64,000 nt of DNA from Aldehydirespirator sp965204875 (GTDB taxonomy: Bacteria > Actinomycetota > Acidimicrobiia > Acidimicrobiales > Aldehydirespiratoraceae): NCBI GenBank assembly GCA_965204875.1, contig OZ242020.1:2852001-2916000 (forward strand), given 5' to 3'. Below are positions 32,509 through 41,516 of the stretch, piece after piece (position 1 is the first letter of the stretch; the number at the start of each line of letters is the position of its first letter). The position numbers were made by a program, and so were the translations under genes. The notes under the pieces were generated by a model. That model made no database searches. It saw only the letters and a list, made by a program, of their open reading frames with translations, and was not told the origin of the DNA.

Positions 32509-32896
32509 GGGGCTGACCGGTTTCGACGTCGGGACCAGGAAGCTGCGGCGTGCGACCGGAGTTGCTCAGACTCCCTAAACGGGGCAAACAAAGAGACGCC
32601 AACAATGACGATCTCGTTCTCGCCGCCTGATCTGATCTGACAGCGAGAATCATCGCGACCAGCAATGGCACGCGGGGCCAGACCACTGCAGCCTGGCACC
32701 AGAAGCAGTGGTGGACTGCGGGGAGAGACCTGTTGACAGCCGGCAAAGACCGCTGACACCGGAGAAAGATCCGGCGGACGGATCAACCGATCCACACGAC
32801 CCGGCGTGGCGGCAGCCGCAAGCCGCACACTCGGGAATGGTCGTAGCGAGCCCGGCATCCGCCCAGCGGACGGGAGTTCGATTCTCCCCAGCTCCA
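32509..32896 (+). ncRNA. ssrA: Transfer-messenger RNA (tmRNA)
   Basis: 388 nt. Acceptor stem GGGGCTG (32509-32515) pairs with CAGCTCC (32889-32895), discriminator A. The 5' segment continues ACCGGTTTCGAC as in all tmRNAs, and the T-arm is GGGAGTTCGATTCTCCC near the 3' end. The resume codon is GCC at 32598 and the tag reads ANNDDLVLAA, stop TGA 32628-32630, ending in the proteolysis signal LAA. The 3' CCA is not encoded. Confidence 0.95.
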
Positions 32897-33181
32897 CGCA
32901 ACCGCCCAACAGCAGCCAACCCGCCCCGGATCGCGCTACCCGAGGCGGGGCCCTCCGCTGCCAACCTCTCGCTCGGCCGGTCGGGCAACTCCAAGGCCTT
33001 TACCGCCGCTGCGAGTCCCGGCGCCGGCTGTCATTCCGGCTGCCGGCACCCTCCGACGAGAACAGCGTCGCCGTGCGTTGCCATGCTTGTACGTTGGTGT
33101 CATGCCTGTGCGTTCAGGTCGCGCCTGGCCTCCGACGAGTGTGGACTCACAGTCTGCCCACGGCCCATCAGGGTGAGGATC
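32897..33181. other. Intergenic region tmRNA / CotH-like gene
   Basis: 285 bp with no convincing ORF. The CotH frame is open through it but has no family similarity there. No terminator hairpin with a U-tract was seen. Confidence 0.35.
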
Positions 33182-35236
33182 GTGTCCCGTCGCCTGATCA
33201 CCGTGCTGGTGGCAGCGGCGATCGCTGCGGCGGGCTGCGGCGGCGGTGACGGCAACGGTGCCGACAGACCCGGCACCGCGACCTCCTCGACTGAGGCGCC
33301 AGCCCCCACCACCGCCCTTGACGCAGCCACCACCGTTGACGCCGCCCCCGCCACCACCACCACCGCTGCTGCGCCGAGTGTCACCGCTGCCGCACCGACA
33401 GCAGCCGCCGCTGGCACTCGGGCAGAGCCGGCGCCCGAGCCGCCGGCCGCCGCGGCCCGGCCCGACGGCGCCTACTTCGCCCTTGAGCGCGTGCTCGACA
33501 TCAGCATTGAGATGGCCAGCAGTGACTGGGACGCCCTGCGCCGGCAGACCCGGACGTTTGAGGACTTGATCGCCGAGATCGAGGAGTACGACCTCTCCCA
33601 ACCCTTCGCCGGCATCTACACCTGGTTCTCCGGAACGGTCACCGTGGACGGCGAGACCCACGCCGAGGTGGGCGTGCGCAAGAAGGGTTTCCTGGGCTCC
33701 CAGAGCGAGACCAAACCGTCCCTCAAGCTCCGCTTCGACAAGTACGTGGACGACCAGTCCCTCGGCGGGGTCATGGAGCGGATGACCCTGAACAACAGCG
33801 TTCAAGACCCTTCCATGATCAACACCTGCCTGTCGTACCGGGTCTTCGCTGCGACCGGCAATCCCGCGCCGCGCTGCAACTTCGCCACCGTGTCGGTGAA
33901 CGGTAAGCGTCTGGGGCTGCACGTTCATGTCGAGGAGATCAAGAAGCCGTTCCTGCGCCACCACTTCGGCAGCGGTCAAGGCAACCTCTATGAGGGCACC
34001 ATCAGCGACTTCGTACCGGAGTACCGCGGCACCATCGAGAAGAAGACCAACGAGGACGCCGACGACTGGTCCGACATAGACGCCGTCGTCGCCTCCCTGC
34101 AAGACCCCTCCCCCGCGGGCCTCGACGCACTTGGCGAGGTCGTCGATCTCGACAGGTTCCTCTCGTTCTGGGCGACGGAAGTGCTGGTGGGGCACTGGGA
34201 CGGGTACGCCGGCAATCGCAACAACTACCAGTTCTACCGCGAGCCGGGCGGCCGCTTCGTGTTCATACCGTGGGGGCCCGACGCCACTTTCCAGTCGGGC
34301 GACGACCCCAACCCCTTCGACGACGTCAGCGATCCGCCACCGTCGGTGCTGGCTCTCACGGCCATCCCCAACCGCCTGTACAACGATCCTGGCGGGCGCG
34401 CTGACTACGTTTCCCGGCTCTCGGAGATCCTTGACACCGTTTGGGACGAGGACGAGCTGTTGGCCGTTGTGGACGAGATGGCCGCCATCGTGGCCCGTCA
34501 CGCCCTCCCCGAGGCCAGAGCGGACGCTGCCACCGACACCGACCGGGTGCGCAAGTTCATCCTCAAACGCAGGGGCGAGATTCTCGCAGACCTCATTCCG
34601 GTGCCGCCGGACTGGCCGGAGCCGGAGCCGCCCTTTCCCGTGTCCGGCACCCTGGAGGTCACCTTCGAGACGACTTGGGGGAGCAACCTGAGTCCCGATC
34701 CCCTGGGACAGGGAACGGTCCACAGCCTCTTGCTCGACGGCGCCGTGGAGCCCGCCGCAGGCATCTGGGTTGTTGCCGGTCGCGCCACCCCGGATGAGAG
34801 TGCCCTGCTTGCGGGGATTGAGAGGCCGGCGTCCATAACGATCGCGGAACTCAGTGACGACGGATCCGTCGGCGGAACGACGCTTGTCGTCGACCCGGAC
34901 CGGCTCGTGGCCGGCGCCACGCTGGTCATAGGCACGGAGGCGATCGCCGGGGGAGCCTGGTGGTTGTCACCGGGCGCATCGGAACCGGACTGGTTCGCGC
35001 CCTTCACCGATGGCACCCTCGAGTTGTCGAGCGCCGCGACGACTCCCGGCGCCGTCATCGCCGGCACTTTCTCCGGCGCCTACGGATCCGGTACCCAAAG
35101 ACCCGGCACCTACGCGCCCAGTGCCTACGGACGCGGCACCTACACACCTAGTTCGGCGGCAGCCTTCTCGGCTTTGAGCAGCCCGGCGCGCAGCGTCACA
35201 ACCTCGGACCGGGTCACGGACCGCTCGGGCGAGTAG
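33182..35236 (+). CDS. CotH-kinase-family lipoprotein
   Basis: 684 aa from GTG 33182 (GTG 33173 possible). Signal peptide with lipobox-like AAAGC near residue 18, then a Thr/Ala/Pro linker to ~90. The CotH domain (~100-480) shows SSDWDALRRQTRTF, VGVRKKGFLGSQSETKPSLKL, RMTLNNSVQDPSMI, NGKRLGLHVHVEEIKKPFL and NRNNYQFYREPGGRFVFIPWGPD. In typical CotH kinases the last motif is PWDxD; here the first Asp is Gly (PWGPD), so activity may be altered. A C-terminal ~180-residue domain ends in Tyr/Gly/Thr repeats (GTYAPSAYGRGTYTPS). Extracellular, membrane-tethered. Confidence 0.85.
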   Translation: MSRRLITVLVAAAIAAAGCGGGDGNGADRPGTATSSTEAPAPTTALDAATTVDAAPATTTTAAAPSVTAAAPTAAAAGTRAEPAPEPPAAAARPDGAYFALERVLDISIEMASSDWDALRRQTRTFEDLIAEIEEYDLSQPFAGIYTWFSGTVTVDGETHAEVGVRKKGFLGSQSETKPSLKLRFDKYVDDQSLGGVMERMTLNNSVQDPSMINTCLSYRVFAATGNPAPRCNFATVSVNGKRLGLHVHVEEIKKPFLRHHFGSGQGNLYEGTISDFVPEYRGTIEKKTNEDADDWSDIDAVVASLQDPSPAGLDALGEVVDLDRFLSFWATEVLVGHWDGYAGNRNNYQFYREPGGRFVFIPWGPDATFQSGDDPNPFDDVSDPPPSVLALTAIPNRLYNDPGGRADYVSRLSEILDTVWDEDELLAVVDEMAAIVARHALPEARADAATDTDRVRKFILKRRGEILADLIPVPPDWPEPEPPFPVSGTLEVTFETTWGSNLSPDPLGQGTVHSLLLDGAVEPAAGIWVVAGRATPDESALLAGIERPASITIAELSDDGSVGGTTLVVDPDRLVAGATLVIGTEAIAGGAWWLSPGASEPDWFAPFTDGTLELSSAATTPGAVIAGTFSGAYGSGTQRPGTYAPSAYGRGTYTPSSAAAFSALSSPARSVTTSDRVTDRSGE

Positions 35237-35311
35237 GTAGCCGAGCCAGTGGCACCGAGGGCGAAGGCAGCGACTCTTGATGCGCTGCGGCTGCCGCTCG
35301 CCGGCAGCGAT

Positions 35312-35317
35312 TACGCT
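35312..35317 (+). promoter_or_regulatory. -10 box TACGCT upstream of acyl-CoA dehydrogenase
   Basis: TACGCT ends 8 nt before ATG 35326; no Shine-Dalgarno lies between. Confidence 0.35.
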
Positions 35318-35325
35318 GGGGCGTC

Positions 35326-36549
35326 ATGGCCGATGTTCTTGCGCCCGCTGCCGAGGAGGCGTTCAGGGTGCGCTGCCGGCAGTTCCTCGACTCCAATGCC
35401 ACTGGCATCAACCTCGACGGGCGAGCGGACCCGCGGGGCGAGTTGCGGCTCGGCCAGGCGCAGCGTTTCCAGAAGGCCCTCTCTCAAGCGGGACTCGCCG
35501 GGCTCACCTACCCGGTGAAATACGGCGGGGCCGGACTCACCAAGTCCCACGAGAAGGTGTGGCGCGAGGAATACAGCCGCTACCCGAACATGACCTACGA
35601 CCTTCTCATCTCTCACGGCATGTGCCTGCCCATGCTGGCCGAGTACGGCACCGAGGCCCAGAAATCGAGCTACCTGGCACGCAACATCTCCGGCGCCGAC
35701 GTCTGGTGCCAGATGTTCTCCGAGCCCGGCGCCGGCTCAGACGTCGCCAGCCTCCAGACGCGGGCCGAGCGCGACGGCGACGAGTGGATCGTCAACGGCC
35801 AGAAGGTCTGGACGACGCTGGCCCATCTCTGCACCTACGGGATCGTCATCGCCCGCACCGACCCGGAGGTGCCCAAGCACGCCGGCATCTCCATGTTCAT
35901 CGTGCCCATGGACGCTGTCGGCGTGGAGATCAGGCCCATCCACCAGATCGACGGCGGCACACACTTCAACGAGGTGTTCTTCAGCGATGTGCGCATCGGT
36001 GCCGCAAACCTGCTCGGCGACCTCAACAACGGCTGGCGCATGGCGACCGCCATGCTCATGTACGAGCGTGTCGCCATCGGCTCGGGCACCGCGGGCGGCA
36101 TCAGCACCGACCGCTCCGACCGGCTGATATCCGAATGCCGCTCACGGGGCCTCGACGGCGATCATGCGCTGCGCCAGAAGCTGATGCGACTGCGCATACT
36201 CGAGACCTGCCTGTCGCTGGTGGCGATGCGCACCCGGGCGGAGCTAAAGGCCGGGCGCACGCCGGGGCCCGGCGGCTCGGTGGGCAAGCTCGCCGCCGCG
36301 CAGCTCGCCGCCGTTCACAGCGACGTCTCCATGGAGATCGCCGGCGCGTCGGGCGTCGCCTGGGCCGACGAGGTCGGCGCCCACTGGCAGCGCCAGGCGC
36401 TCACTTCGCTGCAGGCCGGTATCGCCGGGGGGACGTCGGAGATCCAGCGCAACATCATCGGCGACCGCGTGCTCGGCCTGCCACGTGACATAAGCGTCGA
36501 CCGGGGCGTGCCCTTCAAGGATCTCAAGGTCGGGACCCAGAAGACCTGA
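35326..36549 (+). CDS. Acyl-CoA dehydrogenase family protein
   Basis: 407 aa. FAD-dependent alpha,beta-dehydrogenation of an acyl-CoA. Signatures: YGGAGLTKSHEKVWREEY, CQMFSEPGAGSDVASLQTRA (signature 1), GQKVWTTLAHLCTYGIVIART, and the C-terminal QAGIAGGTSEIQRNIIGDRVLGLPRD (signature 2). In this branch the catalytic Glu usually lies in the GGTSEIQRN region or on an earlier helix; the substrate cannot be assigned. No partner electron-transfer gene nearby. Followed by a repeat-rich spacer and ald. Confidence 0.9.
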   Translation: MADVLAPAAEEAFRVRCRQFLDSNATGINLDGRADPRGELRLGQAQRFQKALSQAGLAGLTYPVKYGGAGLTKSHEKVWREEYSRYPNMTYDLLISHGMCLPMLAEYGTEAQKSSYLARNISGADVWCQMFSEPGAGSDVASLQTRAERDGDEWIVNGQKVWTTLAHLCTYGIVIARTDPEVPKHAGISMFIVPMDAVGVEIRPIHQIDGGTHFNEVFFSDVRIGAANLLGDLNNGWRMATAMLMYERVAIGSGTAGGISTDRSDRLISECRSRGLDGDHALRQKLMRLRILETCLSLVAMRTRAELKAGRTPGPGGSVGKLAAAQLAAVHSDVSMEIAGASGVAWADEVGAHWQRQALTSLQAGIAGGTSEIQRNIIGDRVLGLPRDISVDRGVPFKDLKVGTQKT

Positions 36550-36553
36550 CCCT

Positions 36554-36771
36554 CAACGCCGCGGCCACCCGGCGGGCGGCTGCCAGCAGGCGATAACCGC
36601 CACGTTCTTGCCAGGTCAACCGCGGCCACCCGCTGACGGCCGCATGGCGCACGGCGACGACCGCCACGTGCTGGCCAACTCAACCGCGGCCACCCCGCGG
36701 GCGGCCGTATGGCACGACTTGTAATCTACCCCTGTCCGCGGTTCGAGGACGGGGTATCCGCGGCTCGAGGA
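36554..36771. repeat. Direct repeats in the spacer upstream of ald
   Basis: CCGCGGCCACCC recurs at ~36559, 36620 and 36684, each followed by GGCGG/GACGG-type blocks (period ~63 bp). Nearer ald, TCCGCGGTTCGAGGA (36735) and TCCGCGGCTCGAGGA (36757) form a 22-bp-spaced pair just before the ribosome site. The latter pair could be a regulator site; the former looks like degenerate tandem duplication. Confidence 0.5.
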
Positions 36772-36779
36772 GGGTTCCC

Positions 36780-37895
36780 ATGCGAATCGGCGTGCCGAGG
36801 GAGATCAAGAGCGAGGAGCACCGCGTCGGGCTGACACCCCAGAGTGTCGCCGAGGCCGCGGACCGCGGGCACGAGGTGTTCGTGCAGCGTCGGGCCGGCG
36901 CGGGGGCGGGCTTCAGCGATGAGGAGTACGCGGCGCACGGAGCGAGGCTGACCGGCACCGCGGACGAGCTTTTCGAGGCTGCCGAGCTGATCGTGAAGGT
37001 GAAGGAGCCGCTCGCGGCAGAGCGGGCCCGGTTGCGCGGCCACCACACGCTCTTCGCCTACCTGCACCTCGCCCCCGACCCCGAGCAGGCCGGCGACCTG
37101 ATCGCCAGCGGGGCCACGGCAATCGCCTACGAGTCGGTCACCGGCGGACGAGGGCGCCTTCCACTGCTGGCGCCCATGTCACAGGTGGCCGGAAGGATGG
37201 CCGTGCAGGCCGGCGCCCGCTGCCTCGAGGCGCCCGCAGGCGGGCGGGGCGTGTTGCTCGGGGGGGTGCCGGGTGTGGCCGCGGCACCGGTCGTGGTGAT
37301 CGGCGGCGGGGTAGTCGGCCGCAACGCTGTGGAGATGGCGCTCGGGCTGGGCGCGGACGTGACCGTGCTCGACCGCGACGCCGCGGTGCTGGAGTCGCTG
37401 GCCGCCCGCTTCGGCCCGGCCCTGCGGACCCTCTACTCCAGCCCGCGCACGCTGGAGCAGGCGGTGACCAGCGCCGACCTGGTGGTCGGGGCGGTGCTGC
37501 TGCCAGGGGCCAGGGCGCCGCGCCTCATCACCGCCGGGATGGTCAAGCAGATGAGGCCGGGCACGGTGATCGTGGACGTGGCCATCGACCAGGGAGGCTG
37601 TGCCGAGACCTCGCGGCCCACGACCCACTCCAACCCGACGTTCGTGACGCAGGGCGTGGTGCACTACTGCGTGGCCAACATGCCCGGTGCCGTGCCCCGC
37701 ACCTCGACCCAGGCGCTCAACAACGCCACGCTCCCCTACGTGCTCAAGCTGGCCGCTCTGGGGCCAATCGAGGCAATACGCGCCGACCGTGGCCTGCAAG
37801 ACGGCCTGAGCGTGCACCGCGGCCGCATCACCGAGCCAGCCGTCGCCGAGGCCCTAAACCTACCCTACGAAGACCCTCTAGCCAGCCTCAACTAG
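36780..37895 (+). CDS. ald: Alanine dehydrogenase
   Basis: 371 aa from ATG 36780 with AGGAGGG five bases upstream. Reversible NAD-dependent deamination of L-alanine to pyruvate and ammonia. Signatures: MRIGVPREIKSEEHRVGLTP, VKVKEPL (substrate Lys), HHTLFAYLHLAPD (catalytic His), VIGGGVVGRNAVEMALGLGA (NAD site), VDVAIDQGG (catalytic Asp) and NMPGAVPRTSTQALNNATLPY. Monocistronic; TAATCT at 36721-36726 could be its -10. A stem-loop follows the gene. Confidence 0.95.
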   Translation: MRIGVPREIKSEEHRVGLTPQSVAEAADRGHEVFVQRRAGAGAGFSDEEYAAHGARLTGTADELFEAAELIVKVKEPLAAERARLRGHHTLFAYLHLAPDPEQAGDLIASGATAIAYESVTGGRGRLPLLAPMSQVAGRMAVQAGARCLEAPAGGRGVLLGGVPGVAAAPVVVIGGGVVGRNAVEMALGLGADVTVLDRDAAVLESLAARFGPALRTLYSSPRTLEQAVTSADLVVGAVLLPGARAPRLITAGMVKQMRPGTVIVDVAIDQGGCAETSRPTTHSNPTFVTQGVVHYCVANMPGAVPRTSTQALNNATLPYVLKLAALGPIEAIRADRGLQDGLSVHRGRITEPAVAEALNLPYEDPLASLN

Positions 37896-37948
37896 GCTGG
37901 ACGGCTGCGTAGTGACCTTAGTCCCGCTAGCGCTCATTCAGCCACGTC

Positions 37949-37971
37949 AAAGCCCTGGGTCCAAGGGCTTT
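37949..37971 (+). terminator. Stem-loop after ald
   Basis: AAAGCCCT-gggtcca-AGGGCTTT, a perfect 8-bp stem with a 7-nt loop 54 bp past the ald stop. The T-run after it is short (TTTCGTGCTT), so termination may be weak or bidirectional. Confidence 0.55.
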
Positions 37972-38012
37972 CGTGCTTAGGAATAGGGGCACCGACAGCA
38001 AAAGTCCCCTGA

Positions 38013-39047
38013 CTACGAGATGCGACCCGCTAGTTCATATTCTAGCAGGAAAGCGCAAAGGGTCTCAAGTTGAGGTGCGCAAGTCAATTCACCGAGCATT
38101 GAGGCAATTTGCGCATCCAGTATGTCGTCTACTGATCCCGCCGGAATTGAACACTGCACCAAAGTAGTCTTGACGCGAAACAGCGCATCCTTTATGACCT
38201 CGATAGCATCATCGGCGAGAGCAGCTACATCGCGAAAGGCGGCATCTAGGTAGACGGACGCAGTGTCGATTACGTGGTAGACAGAGGAAAAATAGAGGGC
38301 ATAGGAACTCCAGGCGGCAACTCTTAGCGCATCGAGAACAGCGTCATGATAGTCAACGCGGGCAGTGGCATCATAAGTATCGGCAAAGGCATAGAGATCA
38401 TTCGCGTCGGCGACCGCGCGTGCAGCCTCGTAGAGAGCGTCAATCGTGCCCTCAAAGGTGTCACGAGCCTCTTCTATACCAGTAAGCGCGTACGAGAAAG
38501 CTGCTGAGTTGGCGGCTTCAGCAAGGGTGACCGTGGCGGCGTATTCGAGGTCGGCGAGAGCCGCCGTGGCTTGAACATAGGCCGTCATCACAGTGATGGC
38601 ATCTCTGAACCGTACCTTGGCCGTGTCCGGTTTGGCCAACGCTTCCAGGTCGTCGCGAAGTCCATCCCGGGCAAAGGGCAGAAAATCGCCAACGCTGAGG
38701 GGCTCGTTGGCCAGCATCGAGTTGGCAAACAAGGGCTGAACTGCGTTACAGAACTCATCGCTGCCGTATGAGCCATCCTCTCTTGCTGCTCTCACAGACT
38801 CTTCTACGGCTTCCTCGGCTTGCCCTATAGCGTCTCCGGCCTCGCCGCCGCAGGCCGTCGCAAGAATCATCACGGCCATCACGACGGCGAGCGAGCCGAA
38901 CAGCTGGCGATGCCCGACTGCTCCGTCGCCGAGGGCGTCTACGGGCTGTGGACTCTTGTCGTCGGCTAGGCAATTGAACTTCGGGGGTTCATCGTCGCGC
39001 GGATAGGCGCGTACGACTCCTCTGATCCGATCCCGTCCTGCGGTCAT
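38013..39047 (-). CDS. Putative lipoprotein of unknown function
   Basis: 344 aa from ATG 39047, preceded by GGGAG. A 48-residue hydrophilic N-terminus precedes a hydrophobic segment (LFGSLAVVMAVMILATAC) whose ATAC is a plausible lipobox; internal starts close to it are poor. The mature part is Ala/Asp/Glu-rich, predicted almost entirely helical (GQAEEAVEESVRAAREDG and following), with four scattered Cys (FCNAV, VQCSI, LTCAP, TLCAF). The DNA is clearly AT-richer than neighbouring genes, suggesting transfer. Family not recognised. Confidence 0.6.
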   Translation of the reverse strand: MTAGRDRIRGVVRAYPRDDEPPKFNCLADDKSPQPVDALGDGAVGHRQLFGSLAVVMAVMILATACGGEAGDAIGQAEEAVEESVRAAREDGSYGSDEFCNAVQPLFANSMLANEPLSVGDFLPFARDGLRDDLEALAKPDTAKVRFRDAITVMTAYVQATAALADLEYAATVTLAEAANSAAFSYALTGIEEARDTFEGTIDALYEAARAVADANDLYAFADTYDATARVDYHDAVLDALRVAAWSSYALYFSSVYHVIDTASVYLDAAFRDVAALADDAIEVIKDALFRVKTTLVQCSIPAGSVDDILDAQIASMLGELTCAPQLETLCAFLLEYELAGRIS

Positions 39048-39377
39048 GGTCTCCCGGCATCTCTAGCGGTAACGATAGATCGTGGCTGAACGCAATACTA
39101 CCGCCTAGCTATGACGTGCGGGACGAGTCGGGGCGAGGTGCGACCACCCCGGCACGCTATGAGCGGCACCGCTAGAGACAACTAGCTGTGTCGTCCGCGA
39201 TCTTCTCCCTGAGTCCATACTCGGCCTCAAATGCGGAGATCGGATTGCAGCGCTAGCTCCGTGTTGGCACTTGAGACCGTTGACGGTCTCAGGTTAGCTC
39301 GGAACAGATTCACTGATTGAGTATTCAAATAACTGGAAGGGTTGTTGAATGTCACAGGGGTATGGCATACTGTTGTT
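39048..39377. other. Intergenic region with a perfect inverted repeat
   Basis: 330 bp between divergent genes. TGAGACCGT-TG-ACGGTCTCA at 39272-39291 is a 9-bp perfect palindrome that could be an operator or hairpin. Near the HNH gene, TTGTTG (39342) and CATACT (39366-39371), 18 bp apart, form a promoter; CATACT ends 6 nt before GTG 39378. Confidence 0.5.
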
Positions 39378-41039
39378 GTGCTCATCGAAGCCGCCCGCCG
39401 CAACAATGCTGCAGCCGAGGAGCTGCTTGCGCTGCTCAACGCGGGCGGCAGCTCGTGTGAGGAGATGCGCGAGATGATGCGGATCTCCGAAGCCACGACT
39501 GCGGTTCTCAAGACTGCGCAGACCGCAGCAGCGTCGCTGATCGCGAAGATGCAACGCCACGGCGACGGCGGTGTGGGCGTGCTTGCAGAGGCTGCTGGTT
39601 TGTCGCGCCGCGACGCCCGCGGGCAGGTCGCAACCGCCGAAGCGATCGCGAAGGCGCCGTCGGTGCGTGATGCGGTCGAGTCCGGCCGGGTGTCGCAGGC
39701 CAACGCGCGACGTTTGGCCGAGGCCGTCAACAAGACCAGCGCCGAGGCCGTGGACTCTGATGCGGGGCTGCTTGCGAAAGCGACGGCGTTGCGGCCTGAG
39801 GACTTCGCCAAAGAAGCCCGTCGCTGGGCCGCGGATCACCAAGACGATGCCGGCGAGCGCGACTATCAGCGGCTGCGGGCCAAGCGCAAGCTGCGGATCT
39901 GGAACGCGGATGACGGCACCGTGCAGCTACACGGCGTGTTCGATCCCGTGACCGGCAAGCGCATTGAGAGTCGGATACGCGCCGAGGCAGGCCGCTTGTA
40001 CGACGCCGACAAGAAAGCCGTCACCAACAGCCGCACCTACGACCAGTGCATGGCCGACACTTTCGACTACCTCACCACCCAAGCCCCCACCGCCCCTACC
40101 GGCGGCAGAAGCACGGGCACGAGCAGAGCGGCGAGAGCAAGTGGGGACTGTGATCCCCGAATGAGCGTGGCGGGCCGGCCCGCGAGTGTGAGCGTCGCCA
40201 CCGGAAGCGGAGCCGATGGAACAGGAGCGGAAGCAGCCGCGAGCGCGAGGCCGGCGAACGGAACAAACGCCGATGCCGGTCGAGCCAAGAGGACCGGCGT
40301 GGGCAGGCCGTTCGCGAACATCAACGTCAATGTCCAGGTCGACGATGCCACCGGCAAGCTCATCGCAGAACTCCCCGACGGAGCACGGCTGCCCGAGGCG
40401 GTGCTCGAAGAACTGACCTGTAACGCCCGCCTCGCCGGCTACGTCTACGACACCACCGGCACAGCCATCTGGCAGACCAAGCCTACACGCACCGCTACCG
40501 AGGGTCAGCGTCAAGCGCTGCTCAACCGCTGGGGCGGCTGTTTCCACTGCGGCGCACGTCCCGACATGTGCCAGATACATCACATCGTGCCAGTGTCACA
40601 GGGCGGGGTCACCAAGATCGACAACATGGTGCCGACCTGCTGGGAGTGCCATCAGAAAATCCACCACCATCGCTGGCAGGTACGCAAGCGACCTGACGGT
40701 CAGCACAGCCTGCAGCCGCCCAACCACACCAACCACGGGCCCGCGCACGCCCCCGAACAACCACTGCTGTTCACCCAGGACAACTCGAACCGCGCCGTAG
40801 TGGCCGACTCCGCAGGAAAAGCGAGCCAACAATTCCCTCTCACCACAAATGGCGAGCCGGAGGACACAGGCACTTCACCACCATGCAACCCCGGGCGCGT
40901 CAACCGCGAGCACGAAGCCGGGCAGGAGCGCGTACCAGAGCACCCTCGCGCCGGACCTAGCGGACCGGCGACCGCGCGAGCCGCGCTCGGCCCACGCCGC
41001 CCTCCAGTCGGACAACCCGCACACGAACCGCTGACCTGA
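39378..41039 (+). CDS. DUF222 / HNH endonuclease domain protein
   Basis: 553 aa from GTG 39378, fixed by the CATACT box 6 nt upstream. Residues ~5-230 are the helical DUF222 (13E12-repeat) domain common in actinobacteria (RRDARGQVATAEAIAKAP, SGRVSQANARRLAEAV, ADDGTVQLHGVFDPVTGKRI). A low-complexity Ala/Gly/Arg linker follows, then an HNH nuclease at ~390-445: CFHCGARPDMCQIHHIVPVS, GGVTKIDNMVPTCWECH, with two CXXC zinc knuckles and catalytic HH. The Pro-rich tail is disordered. Such genes often lie in variable, repeat-rich islands; this one abuts an insertion sequence. Biological role unknown. Confidence 0.85.
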   Translation: MLIEAARRNNAAAEELLALLNAGGSSCEEMREMMRISEATTAVLKTAQTAAASLIAKMQRHGDGGVGVLAEAAGLSRRDARGQVATAEAIAKAPSVRDAVESGRVSQANARRLAEAVNKTSAEAVDSDAGLLAKATALRPEDFAKEARRWAADHQDDAGERDYQRLRAKRKLRIWNADDGTVQLHGVFDPVTGKRIESRIRAEAGRLYDADKKAVTNSRTYDQCMADTFDYLTTQAPTAPTGGRSTGTSRAARASGDCDPRMSVAGRPASVSVATGSGADGTGAEAAASARPANGTNADAGRAKRTGVGRPFANINVNVQVDDATGKLIAELPDGARLPEAVLEELTCNARLAGYVYDTTGTAIWQTKPTRTATEGQRQALLNRWGGCFHCGARPDMCQIHHIVPVSQGGVTKIDNMVPTCWECHQKIHHHRWQVRKRPDGQHSLQPPNHTNHGPAHAPEQPLLFTQDNSNRAVVADSAGKASQQFPLTTNGEPEDTGTSPPCNPGRVNREHEAGQERVPEHPRAGPSGPATARAALGPRRPPVGQPAHEPLT

Positions 41040-41138
41040 CCCAACGCCGCGGCGAACCTGGGGTGGGCGACCGCACATCGCACCTCGACAACGGCGAACC
41101 GCGGAAACCGACGCCTAGCGAACGGGCCGGACGATTGC

Positions 41139-41146
41139 ATGTTAAT
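41139..41146 (+). repeat. Left 8-bp target-site duplication of the ISL3-type element
   Basis: ATGTTAAT, repeated at 43896-43903 directly outside the other inverted repeat. Eight-base duplication is characteristic of ISL3 elements. Confidence 0.9.
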
Positions 41147-41516
41147 GAGCCTTCGCGGTTTTGTGGGATGGGGGGTGGTTGAGGGTCCCTGTGTGGGGGT
41201 CGAGGCCCTGCTGGAATCGGTTGTGTAAGCGACCGACGATCCAGGAGGGCCTCGATGGCTGCGGATGTTATGGGGGTGCGGTTGGGTTTGCCGCAGTTGC
41301 GGGTGTTGGGGGTTGTCTCGGACTCCCCGGAGCGGTTGGTGGTGGCTGTGGAGGCCACCTGGCGGCGGTTGCGGTGCCCTCAGTGCGGGTTCCAGTGCCA
41401 TAGGGTGCATGACCGGCGCGATAAGCGGGTGCGTGATCTGGAGATCTCGGGGCGGGTGGTGACGCTGGTGTGGCGGCGCCGCCGGTTCCGCTGCGGGGCT
41501 TCCCCCCGTTTGCCGG

